This document shows, in pieces, positions 46,155 through 58,735 of a stretch of 64,000 nucleotides of DNA. The number at the start of each line of letters is the position of its first letter. The stretch's first letter is position 1. Origin of the DNA: Nageia nagi (Eukaryota; Pinophyta); the NCBI GenBank assembly GCA_050084985.1, contig JBITNC010000001.1:52762001-52826000 (forward strand), given 5' to 3'. The notes under the pieces are model-generated. The model was not told where the DNA came from and did not search any database. It saw only the letters and a list, made by a program, of their open reading frames with translations. Made by a program: the position numbers and the translations under genes.

Positions 46155-46364
46155 CATGTTCTACATTGTGACAATCAAGGTGTAATGAAACTAGTTCAAA
46201 ATCCTTATTTTCACGAGAACACAAAACACATTGAGATACAGGTGCACTTAATTTGGGATCACATTTCAGTACACAACATCCAACTCTACTACATTTTCAT
46301 GAAGAATCAAATTGCATATGTATTCACCAAATCTCTTTATATTAGAAAGTTTGAATACATTTGA
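46155..46364 (+). pseudogene. Ty1/copia RNase H C-terminal fragment (copy E)
   Basis: One frame reads LHCDNQGVMKLVQNPYFHEN, TKHIEIQVHLIWDHI, then NQIAYVFTKSLYIRKFEYI and a stop. This is the DNQ...NPxFHxRTKHIEI...IADxFTK end of copia RNase H. It repeats a part already lost in copy D, so it belongs to a separate copy or a duplicated piece. The DNA after it (to about 46600) is AT-rich and ends with an LTR-like TATTCTCTTCTCAATAATG phrase. Confidence 0.8.
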
Positions 46365-46726
46365 AGCTTACTCTCATCTCCAATGAAGACATAATATATA
46401 ATTGGACGTGCTGGAAATAATACATTAGTCATTAGGTATCTAGATAAATAATATATACATTAGCATTACTCTAATTTATATTTAATAAATATTTAGGGCA
46501 ACACATGGTGGTTATCCAATTTTGTTTTGTACATGAATATCTATGTGTATTTATTCTCTTCTCAATAATGAATGAATATCTCTCTCGACTATTTCACAAT
46601 AATCTTCATTAATAAGAATTCCAGTTCCTTGTAATTTTAGAGAGTTGGAAAACATCTTTTTTGTAAAATTGGAAGAGGAAACCTTAATACAAACCAACCT
46701 CTTAATGTTGTTTAGTTTTTTCCCTA

Positions 46727-46741
46727 ATCTTTTAGCTTTTT
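46727..46741. repeat. Target-site duplication of LINE-3, 3' side
   Basis: ATCTTTTAGCTTTTT, identical to 52385-52399. The exact inner limit is blurred by the adjoining T run (A-tail of the element). Confidence 0.88.
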
Positions 46742-46927
46742 TTTTTTTGGATGAAAAGACTTTATATTAAATAAAATGCTTTATCATACAAAAGGGGGGG
46801 TGGGATTGAGCACACCCCGATCGTCACACTAGCTTGATAAAAAAGCTAGGAAGCAGAAACAAAATCATACATGATCCAAATATTCATCAAAGGAAAAATG
46901 TCTCGAAGTTTTATCAGATACCCAGAC

Positions 46928-46989
<62 letters not shown>

Positions 46990-47021
46990 GCACTACTGAG
47001 AGCCCTCCACTGATAAGTAAG
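46742..47021 (-). other. LINE-3 3' UTR and A-tail
   Basis: On the minus strand the ORF2 stop is followed by a (TA)n tract, a T run and about 180 bp of sequence before a short A-tail (46748-46742) that merges with the T-rich target copy on the plus strand. Confidence 0.8.
46931..46986. repeat. A18(TA)19 microsatellite
   Basis: On the plus strand 18 A residues (46931-46948) are followed by 19 TA units (46949-46986) with no interruption. It lies within the LINE-3 3' UTR. An open frame translates it as a YIYIYI and FFFF run, which is an artefact. Confidence 0.95.
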
Positions 47022-50000
47022 TCAATCCACTGGAGGCCCATAGTTATGTGAGCGAGAAGCATCCTGAATTTGGTTGGGCAGTCTACTAGTAGAGCAGGGA
47101 GCATTGCACCAGTGATCCAACAAATTTCGTAAGTGTTGAACCTCAATATGTACCTTTTCTGCTTGATTAAAAATCTGTAACAAACAATCATAAAAGACTA
47201 TGTATTTATCAGAAAGAGAGAATACAGAAGAAGCTTCTTGTCTACCATAAATAATGTTATTTCGAGTCTTCCAGAGGTGAAAAAGTATATTGAGACGAAA
47301 AATATGCCAAACTTCTTGAAGAGGTTCTGAGAAATGAAGAGGATCCCCCAATAGAGCATGAACCCAAGTGCATGGAGTAGACAGAAAAGGGTTAAAAAAA
47401 GAGAGAATCCATATCCAGGCATCATGAGCTTTGTCACATGACCAGAAAACATGCAAAAAATCTTCTGGCTGATTGCAGAATGCACACAGAGGGTTAGGAA
47501 CACCCAGATATTTTCTCCGAATACCAATAGGAAGACCTTGATGTAACAAACTCCAACCAAGAAAACTTTATATAGGCTCCAAGAAGGAAGACCAAACAAC
47601 CTTAAATCTTAACTTCCAATGAGATTAAACAGAGAATAAATCCCATCGGACATTAAGAGTATCAGCCATAGGGACATGAGGAGAAAGCAAAAAGTAGCCC
47701 ATATGAGACTTATATTTATTCATCTGAATTCTTTTAGGCCAAACCCAATCTGACCACCAGGGCTTTTGAAACTTCTTCCCAAGTTTAGTCCAGATAGATA
47801 GAGGAGTTCTGTCAATAAGATATTCAAAAGTATACTTATCATCTGCCTTGAGATTATACAACTCTCGAAACTTATCCCAAGAGAACCAAAATCTAGTTTG
47901 AGGATCATACAGGTCCAAGAAAGAGTCAATGCCTTTACGATGAAATCTGAGAGCTCTAATCCATTGAATTTGAGAAGGAAGTAACCCATTATCAATAATT
48001 ATAGGGGACCACCATAGATTTAAAGAAGAGCAAGAAGCACCTGCCTTTTTATCACATCCTTTCCATGTCAACCATGGCTTTAAGGCCTCCCAAGCTTTCC
48101 ATATACTCTTAACAACAAAAGAACCAGAAATTTTAAACTGCACAGGGGCAGTGAGAATTGTATGAAGATTCATTCCTTTCCAAACCCTTTTGCCAAGGGG
48201 AGTACCTGTTGATATGCAATGTCTGACTAGGATTTTCCAAGCCTCATCCCCTTCCAAAGCTCGAATAACCCATTTGGCACATAAAGCAATCCCTTGTTTT
48301 TCACAATTAAACATTCCCATACCTCCAGTGGATCTGGTCATGCAGCAAAAATCCCAAGCAACCCGATGGAAGCCTCTTTTATGAGCATCTGAAGCCCAAA
48401 TAAAATCCCTAAGCAGTCGATCAAGCCTATTATAGCAAGACTTAGCAGGCACCCAACAGGAGGAGTAATAGACATGGGTGGAAGCTAATATCTTGGAACA
48501 AATTTGAAATTTTCCTGCAAGAGAAAGTTTCTTTGTGGACCAGTAGGCCATCTTTTTTTCCACTTTTTGGACTACATCTTTCCATAGCTGAGCAGGGGAG
48601 GCTTCAAAAGCAAAGGGGATACCTAGAAACTTAAATGTTTCACCTGGCTGAATCCATTTCCATGAAAAATTAATAAGCCATTGAGGAATATCCTTAAAAT
48701 ATTGTCTATAACAAGAGGTCTTATTCCATTGAATACTAGATCCAGAAGCTAAGCAAAAAGTGTTTAAACATTTAAGTGCAGTATTAACAGACTGCTCATC
48801 TTCTGCCACAGTAAGAAAAGAATCATCTGCAAAATGTCCATTTAAAAGAGATTTATCTGAATGAGGCAAAACAATACCTTTGATCATTCCTTGGGAGGCT
48901 TGAAAGGCTAACAAATAGCTAAAAGCTTCAGCAGCTAAAATAAAAAGAGAAGGGGCTAAAGGACACCCTTGTCGTACAGAGCGAGCTAACAGGATGGACT
49001 GAGACTGAGCATTATTCATTGTTAAAATAGCAGAAGCATCTCTGAACAACATATTGATAGATCTAAGAAAATAAGGACCAAAGCCAAGAGCCTGCAACAT
49101 GGTTAAAATAAACCTCCATTCAATACGATCATAGGCTTTTTCAAAGTCAATTTTAATAAAAAGAGCATCTTGTCCTGAAGATTGAGCCCATTGCATACCT
49201 TCCCAGACAGCAATAACATTATCAAGAATATATCTTCCTTGCACAAAACCAGTTTGCTCTGGTCGAACAATGAGAGGTAATAGGGGACGAAGCTTAAGAG
49301 CTAAAGCTTTAGCAATGATTTTATAACTAACATTTAACAGAGTGATGGGTCTCCAATTTGTAATAATTTCTGGATCACCAGATTTTGGAATGAATTTGAT
49401 ACTACCTTTGTTGATTAAAGCTCCCAAAGAACCAGTATGCATAGCTTCTTGATAAACATGTAAAAGATCAGGACCAACCATATCCCAAAAAGTTTTATAG
49501 AATTCACAAGGAAAACCATCAAGACCAGGAGTTTTGTCATTAGCCATATCAGATAAAGCAAGTTTTAGCTCTTCTAAAGTTAAAGGAGAATCACAAAACT
49601 CTCTCTGAATAGTATTCAATTGCTGAGGTATGACATTGCAGCAATCATTAAGAGCTTCTTGGCTAGCTGGAGTAATAGGTTGGGAAGCAAAAACCTTCTC
49701 ATAATGCTGAACAAAAGCTTGAACAATATCAGGGAAATTGGTGATTCTATTACCATCATGCTGTAAAGCTTGAAATTGGGTAGTATGCAGAGGGGGCGCA
49801 ATCTTTTGAAGAACTCTTTTGAGACTCTATCTCCCACCTTAAGCCATTTCAAGCGAGACTTAAGCTGAGCTCCTTTAGCTGCATAAACTTCTGCTTTTCT
49901 AATTTCATGTCTGAGAGCTGCAACATTAGCTTGAAGAGTAATATTAAAGGGATCAACCTCAAGAGAACAAGAAGCTCTAGCAAATTCAGTTCGAATGACA

Positions 50001-50992
50001 AGGTTGGACTTACGCCTCCTTTTAGCAAACTCTGCTCCAATGGTTCTAAGAACTTTAGTAGTTCTTGAAATGGCATTATTCCACCAAGTGATCCAACCAG
50101 TCACACCAAGAGGCCGAGGGATAATATTCCAAATGCGAAAAATGTGCTCTTTCATAGAGGGACATGGCAACAAGGAAGTGTTCATATACCACTGAGATTT
50201 GAAGATTCTTTCAGGCATATGATTGTATTTAATATTGAACATTATTGGAGCATGATCAGATAGAGTAGTATCTGGCACCACATAAACAGGAGGAGAATGG
50301 GATATAAGCTTCTCAAAAGAAAAGGAATCTGATTCTGAAAGCATAGCTCTATCAAGCCTTTTCAAAACTCGATTATTTCCTGCTTGTAAATTAGACCAAG
50401 TAAACCAATGAGACTCTTGAAAATTTGCAGGTGAGAAGGTAGAATTCGGATCATATAGGCTAAGCTTATTTTTAAGAAAAAACCAAGCTTCTCTTTCACC
50501 CAAATTCCAGCGAAAAGGGTTATGACTTTGTTTATCAACAAATTTTTCTACCATATTAAAGTCCCCACATAAGACCCAAGTTGCAAGAGGTAAGGAGAAA
50601 GCTAACCAACTCCATAGAGATCGCCTATCATGAGCATCAGTTGAAGCATAAATATTAATAAGACCGAAAGGTTTACCATGCAACTCAAATAAAGTCCAAA
50701 CTACCTGATTTGAAGGGTCCACCCCCCAAGAAACCACATGTGACTGCCATTTTTGGGAAATAAAAGTGACAGCACCACCAGAACCATTAACATGATTTGT
50801 ATGAAAAAAACTACCACTCTACCAGAGAAACTTACAGGTACACTGTAACAGAAAATCTGTAATTTTAACTTCTTGAAGGCAAACAAAATCAACACTACCA
50901 AACTGGAGATTGACATCAGCAATCTCATCTCGGACCGTATATTTACGGGATGGGTTCGTCAACCCTCTTACATTCCATGAGAAAAAAATCAT
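47022..50992 (-). pseudogene. LINE-3 ORF2: endonuclease, reverse transcriptase and zinc-binding tail
   Basis: Start ATG at 50992-50990: MIFFSWNVRGLTNPSRKY, with VDFVCLQEVKI. A TAG at 50821-50819 interrupts the endonuclease, which goes on with WVLCGDFNMVEKF, LKRLDRAM and TLSDHAPIMF (catalytic-type D and H residues kept). A frameshift near 49810 precedes the 664-residue RT frame: NDKTPGLDGFPCEFYKTFW, RPITLLNVSYKIIAK, EQTGFVQGRYILDNV, IKIDFEKAYDRIEW, RQGCPLAPSLF and LLNGHFADDSFL (FADD intact). After a stop at 47625 and a frame change, CAFCNQPEDFLHVFWSC (about 47490-47440) is the RT zinc-binding motif. The frame ends at 47022. No RNase H domain was seen, as in most plant L1-type LINEs. ORF2 would do target-primed reverse transcription in the nucleus. 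Confidence 0.92.
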
Positions 50993-52180
50993 GAGTTACT
51001 ATGTAGGGTTTGAAGATCCATATCATCCCCCATGGAACCCATGTCCTGTAAAACTGCAAATGCATTACCCTTCCAAATTTGCTCATCAACCTGACGTTTT
51101 TTCTCCAAAGGTCCGTCATAAGCTCCTCTTTGGGGACTACGAGATCGACCAACTTTATGACCAAAAATTCCTTCTGTACCCTGGGAATAAGGAGTAGCAA
51201 CAACAGCAGCAAAAGAAGGTCCTGACCATTCATTATGAATAGGTTGATTGGAAGAGGGGTTTTGATTCACAATAGTAACTTCTGGACTAGGAGGGCTTTC
51301 AGAGGAAGGAACTGGAGCAGGGTGGGATGGTTGAGTGATAGATTCTTGTGGAACAGATTGGCGGTTATGACGAATAGGAACCATTTTCCATTCCTCCTCC
51401 CCCTTTAGAAGGATTTTGAGTTGATGCAACCGGTTTCTCCATAGAGACAGGTGATTTTGCTTTGTGCTGGCTTGCCATGAGAGGGCAATCCCTAATCTTG
51501 TGAAGGGAAGATTGACAACGAAAACATGTGTCAGGTAAACCAATATACTGAACTTTTTGCATAAGAGATTCATTTCCAATAACAATTTCAATTTCTTCTG
51601 GCCTGTCCTTGGTGATATCAATTCTAACACAAACACGGTAAGAAGGCCGAGCTGAGAAAAAATGTTCAGGATCATAACACACAAAAGTTCCAATTTGCTC
51701 AGCCATGGGTTTAAGAAAACTCCACATAGGAATAGGGAGGTTCGAAAAACTCAATCCAAACAGGGACTTCCGTTGCAGAATTTTGTTCTACAGAGAACTG
51801 GCTATTAAAAGGTTGAAGGATTAACAGGGAATTTCGAACTGTCCAAGGTCCTTTAGATAAGGCTTTCTGTGCCTGAGAGACTTCAGTAAAATGATAGAGA
51901 AAAAAACCCTTAGTCAAATTGCGGACATTCTCTACTTTAATACCATATGGGCCCCAAACCTGTTGAACCCAAGTACGCAGCATAGAATCATTGGGAATAC
52001 GACCCAGAAAGTACCCAACCAGGGTATGAGACTCAAACCATTGACATGCAGAATTGAACTCACTTACAGGAACCAAAAGCTTAGGAACAAAGAGGTACCT
52101 CATGCTCGACCTTCAGAAGGAATTTCCTTAGTTGTTTCTCGATCATCATCACTCATACCATCAACCGCTATCGAGGTCAT
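50989..52180 (-). pseudogene. LINE-3 ORF1: nucleic-acid-binding protein, frameshifted
   Basis: The likely start is the ATG at 52180-52178 (MTSIAVDGMSDDDRETTKEI); it meets TGA after 26 codons, and the conserved frame goes on one base shifted (YLFVPKLLVPVSEFNSACQW). The domain continues VGYFLGRIPNDSMLRTWVQQ and VRNSLLILQPFN, then VPVWIEF, the DUF4283-like region. After a second shift near 51735 come YRVCVRIDITKDRPEEIEIV and the knuckle CFRCQSSLHKIRDC (about 51525-51484), C-x2-C-x4-H-x4-C. After a third shift near 51390 there is a proline/serine-rich tail ending LQTLHSNS and TGA at 50991-50989. The TGA overlaps the ORF2 start. Confidence 0.88.
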
Positions 52181-52384
52181 TCTTAACCCAAATAGCTACC
52201 GCCAGAGGCGGCGAAATGACAACTACAAGCAATGCAAATTAATGTAGAGATCCTGCAGTATTCCAAATGAATGCAAAGTCTGAAAACCAAGGCCAAACAA
52301 CATGAACATGCAGGTGGCGGTAGTGCTCCAAACCCTAGTAGCCAGAGCTCCTCCTCACATGTTCTTCATTCACAAACTTTTACC

Positions 52385-52399
52385 ATCTTTTAGCTTTTT
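52385..52399. repeat. Target-site duplication of LINE-3, 5' side
   Basis: ATCTTTTAGCTTTTT followed by CAATCTCG. This copy fixes the 5' end of the LINE at 52384. Confidence 0.88.
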
Positions 52400-53264
52400 C
52401 AATCTCGATAGTGTTAATTTTTAGGATTTGTTGCAACCATTTCAAAGGTATTCTCTTGATCTATTTCATCTAGACCTACTATGAATAAAATTAAATACCT
52501 ATTAACTTGTTCTTAATCTAGCATATATTCTCAATTTGTTTAAATTTTTGTAGGGGAAGGTTTAAAGGCAACATATTTTGAAAAAGATATATCAAGATCT
52601 AAATCATTTACATTGTTTGCATGTTCAAGTTTTTTATTTAGATTGGAATAAAGGTTGGTTACATGTTCAAATTTTTGTTGAAGTTATTTTATTGGTTTTA
52701 GATGTAATTGTAAGATTTCAAATTCAATTTTTAAGTGTTTAATTTTCATTTTTTTTTATCAATTTATTATTTTCTTCTAGCATTTGCAAGTTTTTTCTTA
52801 TATTTTGTTGTTCATCTTCTACATGTTTTAGGTTAGAACTAATTTTGTAGTATATCAAAATTATTTTTCAAACTCTTCTTTCAAGGTAAGATTTTTGTTT
52901 CAAGAATTCATAATGGAGATTGATGAAAGTAAAAAATAAATAAAAAATGGAAATAAAATAAAATAAATTTTTTTCTTTACGTTTTACCTTATTTTCCCAA
53001 CTTGCATCTTGTGTAAATTAGATACTTTAATTTTTTTATGCAAAGTTTGTATTCTATAATAAAATTATAAATTTTAGAATCAAAAGAAAAATCAATAAAT
53101 TACCATAATCATTTTAGTACAAAAAGTTAACATTTATTTCAAAAGTGATATTTTATCATGAATTTATGCAATTTTAGATTCTAAATATGATAATGAATGC
53201 TTCAAGTTTGAAAAGAGTTTTTTTTTTTTATAAAATAATGTGTGATGAGCCTAAATTGGGCTCA
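52400..53264. other. AT-rich DNA without a recognised gene
   Basis: Dense in short T/A words such as TTTTTTTAT, ATTTTTGT and AATTTTTAA. No coding sequence or clear repeat ends seen. Confidence 0.5.
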
Positions 53265-55045
53265 CTTAGATCTTACACAAACCCTCAAATTCTATAAATA
53301 AAATAATAATCAAAATTAGCTAAATTATTCCTAGGGGAGGGATGTCATAATCTGAGCCTCAAATCTGGGGCAAAGTGCTTCCCAACAACTAACATCACAC
53401 CATGAAGGTTAATATTCCATGAGTTAAGCCAATTAACAAGATATCAAGCAAGTATGCTAACGTCACACTACAAAGGGGTCAAACAACTCCAACAACCCCA
53501 ACATCTAGCTATGAAGGCTAGATCTCAAGAAATAACAAATGCTCATACAAACCCAACATAGGAACAAGGAAGGCTAGATCACATAAAATTAATACAACAA
53601 TCCATTCCATATCCAACATCCAAGTAAGATGAGATAAATGACAAGAATATTAGATTAAAGGCTAAATATAATTGTATTTAAATAGTAATATTGTGAAGCT
53701 TAATTACAAAGTTAATGTAATGAAGACTGATGCTCCATGGTTCAAATCCACAACATGATAAGGCTTCCTCCTTCAATAAATATGGTGGAATATCAAAGAT
53801 TCACTAACAATATTCTACTAATCCAAGGGTAATGCCAACACCCCCTGAATAGATTGCTAACAACTTAGGTTGCTCCAACCCCCAAATGTATGCCCACATA
53901 AGTCTTGTACTATGCCCTGCTACAAGTACCTCACTTCCAAGAATGGAATCCAGGAAGAGAAACACCCAAATAAAGGAATAATAAGAATAATAATAATTGA
54001 ATCATATTATATTCCAAAAATCCTTCTTTTATTATGGAAGATAGCTTCATCTCTAATCATGCATTAGGATTATTGTAATCTCATCCAATGATATCTAGGG
54101 GTAATTTGTGAGCTCTCATATCCCCATGTCCAATATGAGGTGAATTGATATGGGTGTAATCACATCCAAGGGCCTAGAATGCCAACATTGGATTATGAGA
54201 GTCCTCCATGTACCTAGGTATCATTGCCATCATATTAAGAGCCTCTAAGGGAGACATGGGTATCTTGGGATGTCCATTTTCACATCTTAATTTCCCAATC
54301 CTCTCCTCAAGCCCAATGTCCAAGTGTGGAGTCTTATAATACCTCATAGTCTATGTAATTCCTTAGGAATCATGTTACTCTACCTAAAATATTTAAAAGG
54401 GTAGCTAAATAATAATTACTACCTATTAAATGTCAATTTAAAATAATCAAGGATTCTTATATGCAACATCCCAAATTAGGTAACTAATTTTGTATTTACA
54501 ATTAATAATTACCTTGGTATCATAAATACAACATTATTAACATTTATCTAATTAAATTACTAAATTACTCCTAATTATACTAAATATACCCAACGTCCCA
54601 TAATTGGAGTAATAAATTAATCCTCCAAATGGAGCTTACAAATAAAGGACCAACATTGAAATTGCTCCTAACTAAATATAAATCACACCAAAATTAATAA
54701 AATAATAATTACATATCCTTAGAAAAAAGGAAGTGACCCTTCTAGTGGTCAACTAGGAAGAGAATTCTAGATTCTCATGTGCACATGATATTAGAAAACT
54801 TACATGACAAGTGAACTTCAGAATGTAATAACTTCCTCATTTCTTAAAGAAAACATGTCATGTAACATGTAAAAATAATTGGTACGAGGTCCTCTTTCCA
54901 TTTTAAGTGATGAAACATCAATTTATAGTTTGTATAATATGAAATACTCATAAAATGAAAAATGAGCAGAACCTTAGAAATTGGGAATGTTATAATACCG
55001 CCCCTTCAAAATTCGCTTGTCCTCAAGTAATGTCAACATATTATC
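53265..55045 (-). repeat. Possible LTR remnant of a chromovirus-like Ty3 element
   Basis: At 55045-55000 the minus strand reads LLEDKRILKGRYYNIPN over CTTGAGGACAAGCG, TTTTGAAGGGGCGG and TATTATAAC. This resembles the end of plant Ty3 pol, where LEDK is followed by a purine tract and the LTR start. The 1.7 kb that follows (to a TGTGATGAGCC...GGGCTCA hairpin at about 53242-53280) would then be the LTR. No second copy and no further pol sequence was found, so this is a weak inference. Confidence 0.3.
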
Positions 55046-57137
55046 AAACTGATAATGTCACAATTTATTCTTGAAGAAAGTTTTCCATGCTTATACTATG
55101 CTACTTTTATTTCAAATTCATCATGCCATGGTAATGTTCTGGGTTCTCTTTCTTTCCTAATATCCATGGATTCAAAAGTAGAGATGAATGCAAAGAGTAT
55201 CACTTTAGTAGCCTATTTTTCATAAATTTACTCTAGTGATGTCCAAAATAACTTATTCTCTTCTTCAAATTGACCTCTTTCTTCAAACTCTGATTCCTTT
55301 ATGTGGTAACTCATCCAAGTCTCCTCATATCCATAATCCACACATGTTGTGCCATGTAATACCATTTTTATCATCATGTATTGTAAATGAATGTATATGA
55401 GGTCTACCCTTCCTTATTCAATAACACCTTATATTGTTATGATTTTAGTTTTAATTTTGTCATAATGAAAAATCCTTAGCATCATGTTACTCATCCTTTC
55501 ATACCTTATTTCAAGAGAAAATTATTCTATCAATTCTTAAAGTTTGCATAATACATCAATACTAAAAAGAATGAAATTATACCTAATGTTTATTGCAATG
55601 TTGTGTATAGGGTTAAGAGGAATATATTCACACTTTGAAATATCCCATAATTTTGTTGTAGTAGCTCATTGCATGCCACTTTTGAAATTCATCCTTTGTT
55701 TACCATAATTTCTAGATCCAATGGATTCAAAAGTTGATATGAATGTCTACATTCTTTGTGATCTCTATGAGTGGTTAGTTCTCTCTCATTTCTCTCCAAC
55801 CCAAGAAGTGTGAATACTTAATTTAACAACTACCTTAAATTTTGTATCCCTCAATGAATTATCAGTTACCATTTTTATAGAAACTTCTCCTTCAACTGAT
55901 TCTTCAGTCTCCATTTGCAAGGCAACATTTTCTTCAATTTATTCAGTTAAGAAATCAAAAAGAAGACCAATTGTAGATAATAAATTATGTAAATAACTAA
56001 TATAAACATAAAATAAATCTACCTAGATAACACTAATTCAGATATAGAATTAAATATGTAAAAAATATGCACTTGATAAAGATATGATAATCCTTAGGAT
56101 GTAGCAAAGAACTATGGAGGACTGAATCAAATCAGAGATGAACTTAGATAGGGACAATGGATCATGCATAATTGAATAACGACATCTCCTCTATTCATAG
56201 CTTTGGATCATAGATTTACATGACGTGGAGGATATATGAACTCTACTATGTGGATGTTGTAAAACCTGTATAATTAGACAACACACTCAATATAGCATAT
56301 AGTAATAGCTCAAAGCAAATAAATCTTCCAATAGGTGGTGTCAAAAGACACCGTAAGTATGATGTGATAACCACCTATCAGAGAGATCTGATAGGGATGT
56401 CAACCTTCAACTCCTATATTTATAACTTGCAAGGAAATAGAAATGAGTGAAAGCCAAATCATAGCAATAATATAATCATTGTTGTATTCAAGATACTTTA
56501 AAATATGAACTATGGTAAATAATATATCATTTAATATAATACATGGCATTGCATTGTAATATCAACTTTATCTTGGCATTTGTAATATTGCTTTTAATAC
56601 TTTTATATATATCTAAAATATGATTTATTAAAAAAATAATAAATCATTTTTAAGTGTCTACATTTTTACCCCTCTTTGGATATGAAATGAAAAGCATTGA
56701 AATTGCATAATCCAAAGAACTTTAGAGAAGTGAAAATTTTTTAGATTCAAAATAAGCTTCCCTTTTATGATTCATATGTTGAATATGATATCTCATTTAT
56801 CCCCTTTTAGTCTAAAATGGCCTCTCTCTCTTCATACCAAAATTTTATCATGTACGCAAATTAACTTTTTAGGTACCATGGAGGACCTAATCTTTAGAAT
56901 AATTTGAGGAAACAAAAGGAATAATACCTGCATATATCACATCCATGATAATGATTTTCAAATTAAAAGAAGCAAAGATGAAATACATATAGTATTACCT
57001 TATAGACTAATGTTATTATAACATATAGTCTATAATTATTTAGCTAATGAGGTATTTTTGATATGCCCCAAGCTTTTCATTCCCTTTTTTTCATTTTATC
57101 CTACAATTTTTAAGACATTGTGCTCATGGTATTTCCA
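55046..57137. other. AT-rich DNA without a recognised gene
   Basis: Both strands were inspected; no conserved protein block stands out and no long open frame exists. It could be heavily decayed retroelement sequence, given its neighbours. Confidence 0.45.
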
Positions 57138-57471
57138 TGGCCTAAAACTTTTGACTATCATTAGTACAACATGCATTCTTATGAAAAGTAATCATGAGAT
57201 AAACATATGCAATACTGTTATATTATACTAGATTTTCAAAGATACAATGGCCTTGAATTTTCAAATTTCATTAGTAAAACATGCATTTCATTTGAAATAG
57301 CAATAATAAGAATAACATATGCAATGTTCACTTTTCATAACAAATATTCAAAGAAATAGTGGTCATTTTAGATTTCGTTAGTAAAACATGCATTCCATTT
57401 GAAATAACAATCATAAGAATAACATATGCAATGTTTACATTTTATACCATATATTCAAAGAAATAGTGGTC
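57138..57471. repeat. Tandem repeat, three units of about 112 bp
   Basis: Units start at about 57138, 57253 and 57365. All share CATTAGTA or CGTTAGTA, AACATGCATT, AACATATGCAAT and a TTCAAAGAxA close, then TGGCC or TGGTC. The last two are the most alike. Confidence 0.85.
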
Positions 57472-58384
57472 TTAATTCATCAATTACCACAAATTTTACT
57501 ATGAATATCATAACAAATTTACGATTCTAACACCTTGAAGACAATTTTCACACATCGTGGGTGCTTTGATTTTCAAATAATTATCCAAACTAGTCTTTTA
57601 CATGATAAGCATAACATAACATGATATAAATATCATACATATAATGACATTTGATATGATATACTTTACTTGTATTTACCTTCATGCCCTTGGAATGGGC
57701 AATTTTGAATTGAATTTTTCTTATTTCTAATTCTAATTCTGAATTTCTACCTTTCTGACCTTTGATATCTAATTTTTATCATGCCCCTAGCTAAAAACTC
57801 ACACTACCACCAGCTAAAAATTATATTGACTCTAGTTGAAATTGATATTTCCCCCAACTGAGACTATATCTAACTTATCTTGATTTTGCTTATTTATTTT
57901 TGAAATGCAACAAATATGGGATGCAATAACTATATTCTTTCATAATTACACTCTAAACTAGGGTAATTCTAAATTATTATTTGTTCTCTATTCTTTTATT
58001 CTGTAATGTCTAGGAGTTATGTATATAAGAATCCGAGGGGGGGATATTATTCTCTCAAAGTCTCAGTGAGTTGTAAGTTCATGTATTCTTACATTCTTGT
58101 AAATCCATCCTCTTCTCATTTCTTTCTCTTAGAGTGTCAATTTTGTAAATAAGAATAGCTAGGAGTTATGTGAATAAGAGTCATGTTATTCTTTATTCCT
58201 TTATTCATTAGTTCCTAGAAGTTATGAGAACCCAAGAGTCAAATTTTTTTCTTAAGAGTACCCAAGATAATTGTAAAGAATACCTAAGAATTATGTAAAT
58301 AAATTTCTGAGAATTATGTTTATTCCTCTAGAATGTCCAAGAATTATTGATGCAAGTCTCCAAGACTTGCATAAATTCAAAGCA

Positions 58385-58735
58385 AGATCATCAACAACAC
58401 TTGCTAATTTTGAGGAATGATATCATAATTTTTTTATCAAAATTAGCGGGTCCTAGAGCAAACAATGGCAAGTGCAGATTCATGAAGATCATCAATAGAC
58501 CCATCGATTCTGAGAGATGACATCATAATTTTTTGATTGAAATTAGTAGGTCTTGAAAGAATCAGATCATCAATAAAGCTCATTAATTCTGAAAGATAAC
58601 ATCATTATTTTTTATTAAAATCAATGGGTCCTGAAAGAATTAGATCATCAATAGAGCCTATCAATTCTAGAAATGATGTCATGATTTTTGATTAAAATTA
58701 GCGAGTCCCAAAAGAGCTAGATCATCTACCAAACC
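58385..58735. repeat. Tandem repeat of 78 bp, about four and a half units
   Basis: AGATCATCAA-type starts lie at 58385, 58486, 58564, 58642 and 58719, giving spacings of 101, 78, 78 and 77 bp. Each unit has ATTCTGA or ATTCTAG, GATxxCATxATTTTT, then AAATTAG or AAATCAA and GGTCCTGAAAGA. It may lie in the 5' LTR of the Ty3 element that follows. Confidence 0.85.

Larger units (their letters stand above)
46742..52384 (-). mobile_element. LINE-3: nearly complete plant L1-type LINE
   Basis: 5.6 kb on the minus strand: 5' UTR (52384-52181), ORF1 (52180-50989), ORF2 (50992 to about 47022), 3' UTR and an A-tail at 46742-46748. The 15-bp target duplication ATCTTTTAGCTTTTT flanks it at 46727-46741 and 52385-52399. 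A few frameshifts and stops make it inactive, but it is by far the best-preserved element here. Confidence 0.93.

Noticed and set aside
46865-47191. Frame ending in alternating Tyr-Ile and a Phe run
   Set aside because: It translates the (TA)n and A/T runs of the LINE 3' UTR in a shadow frame.
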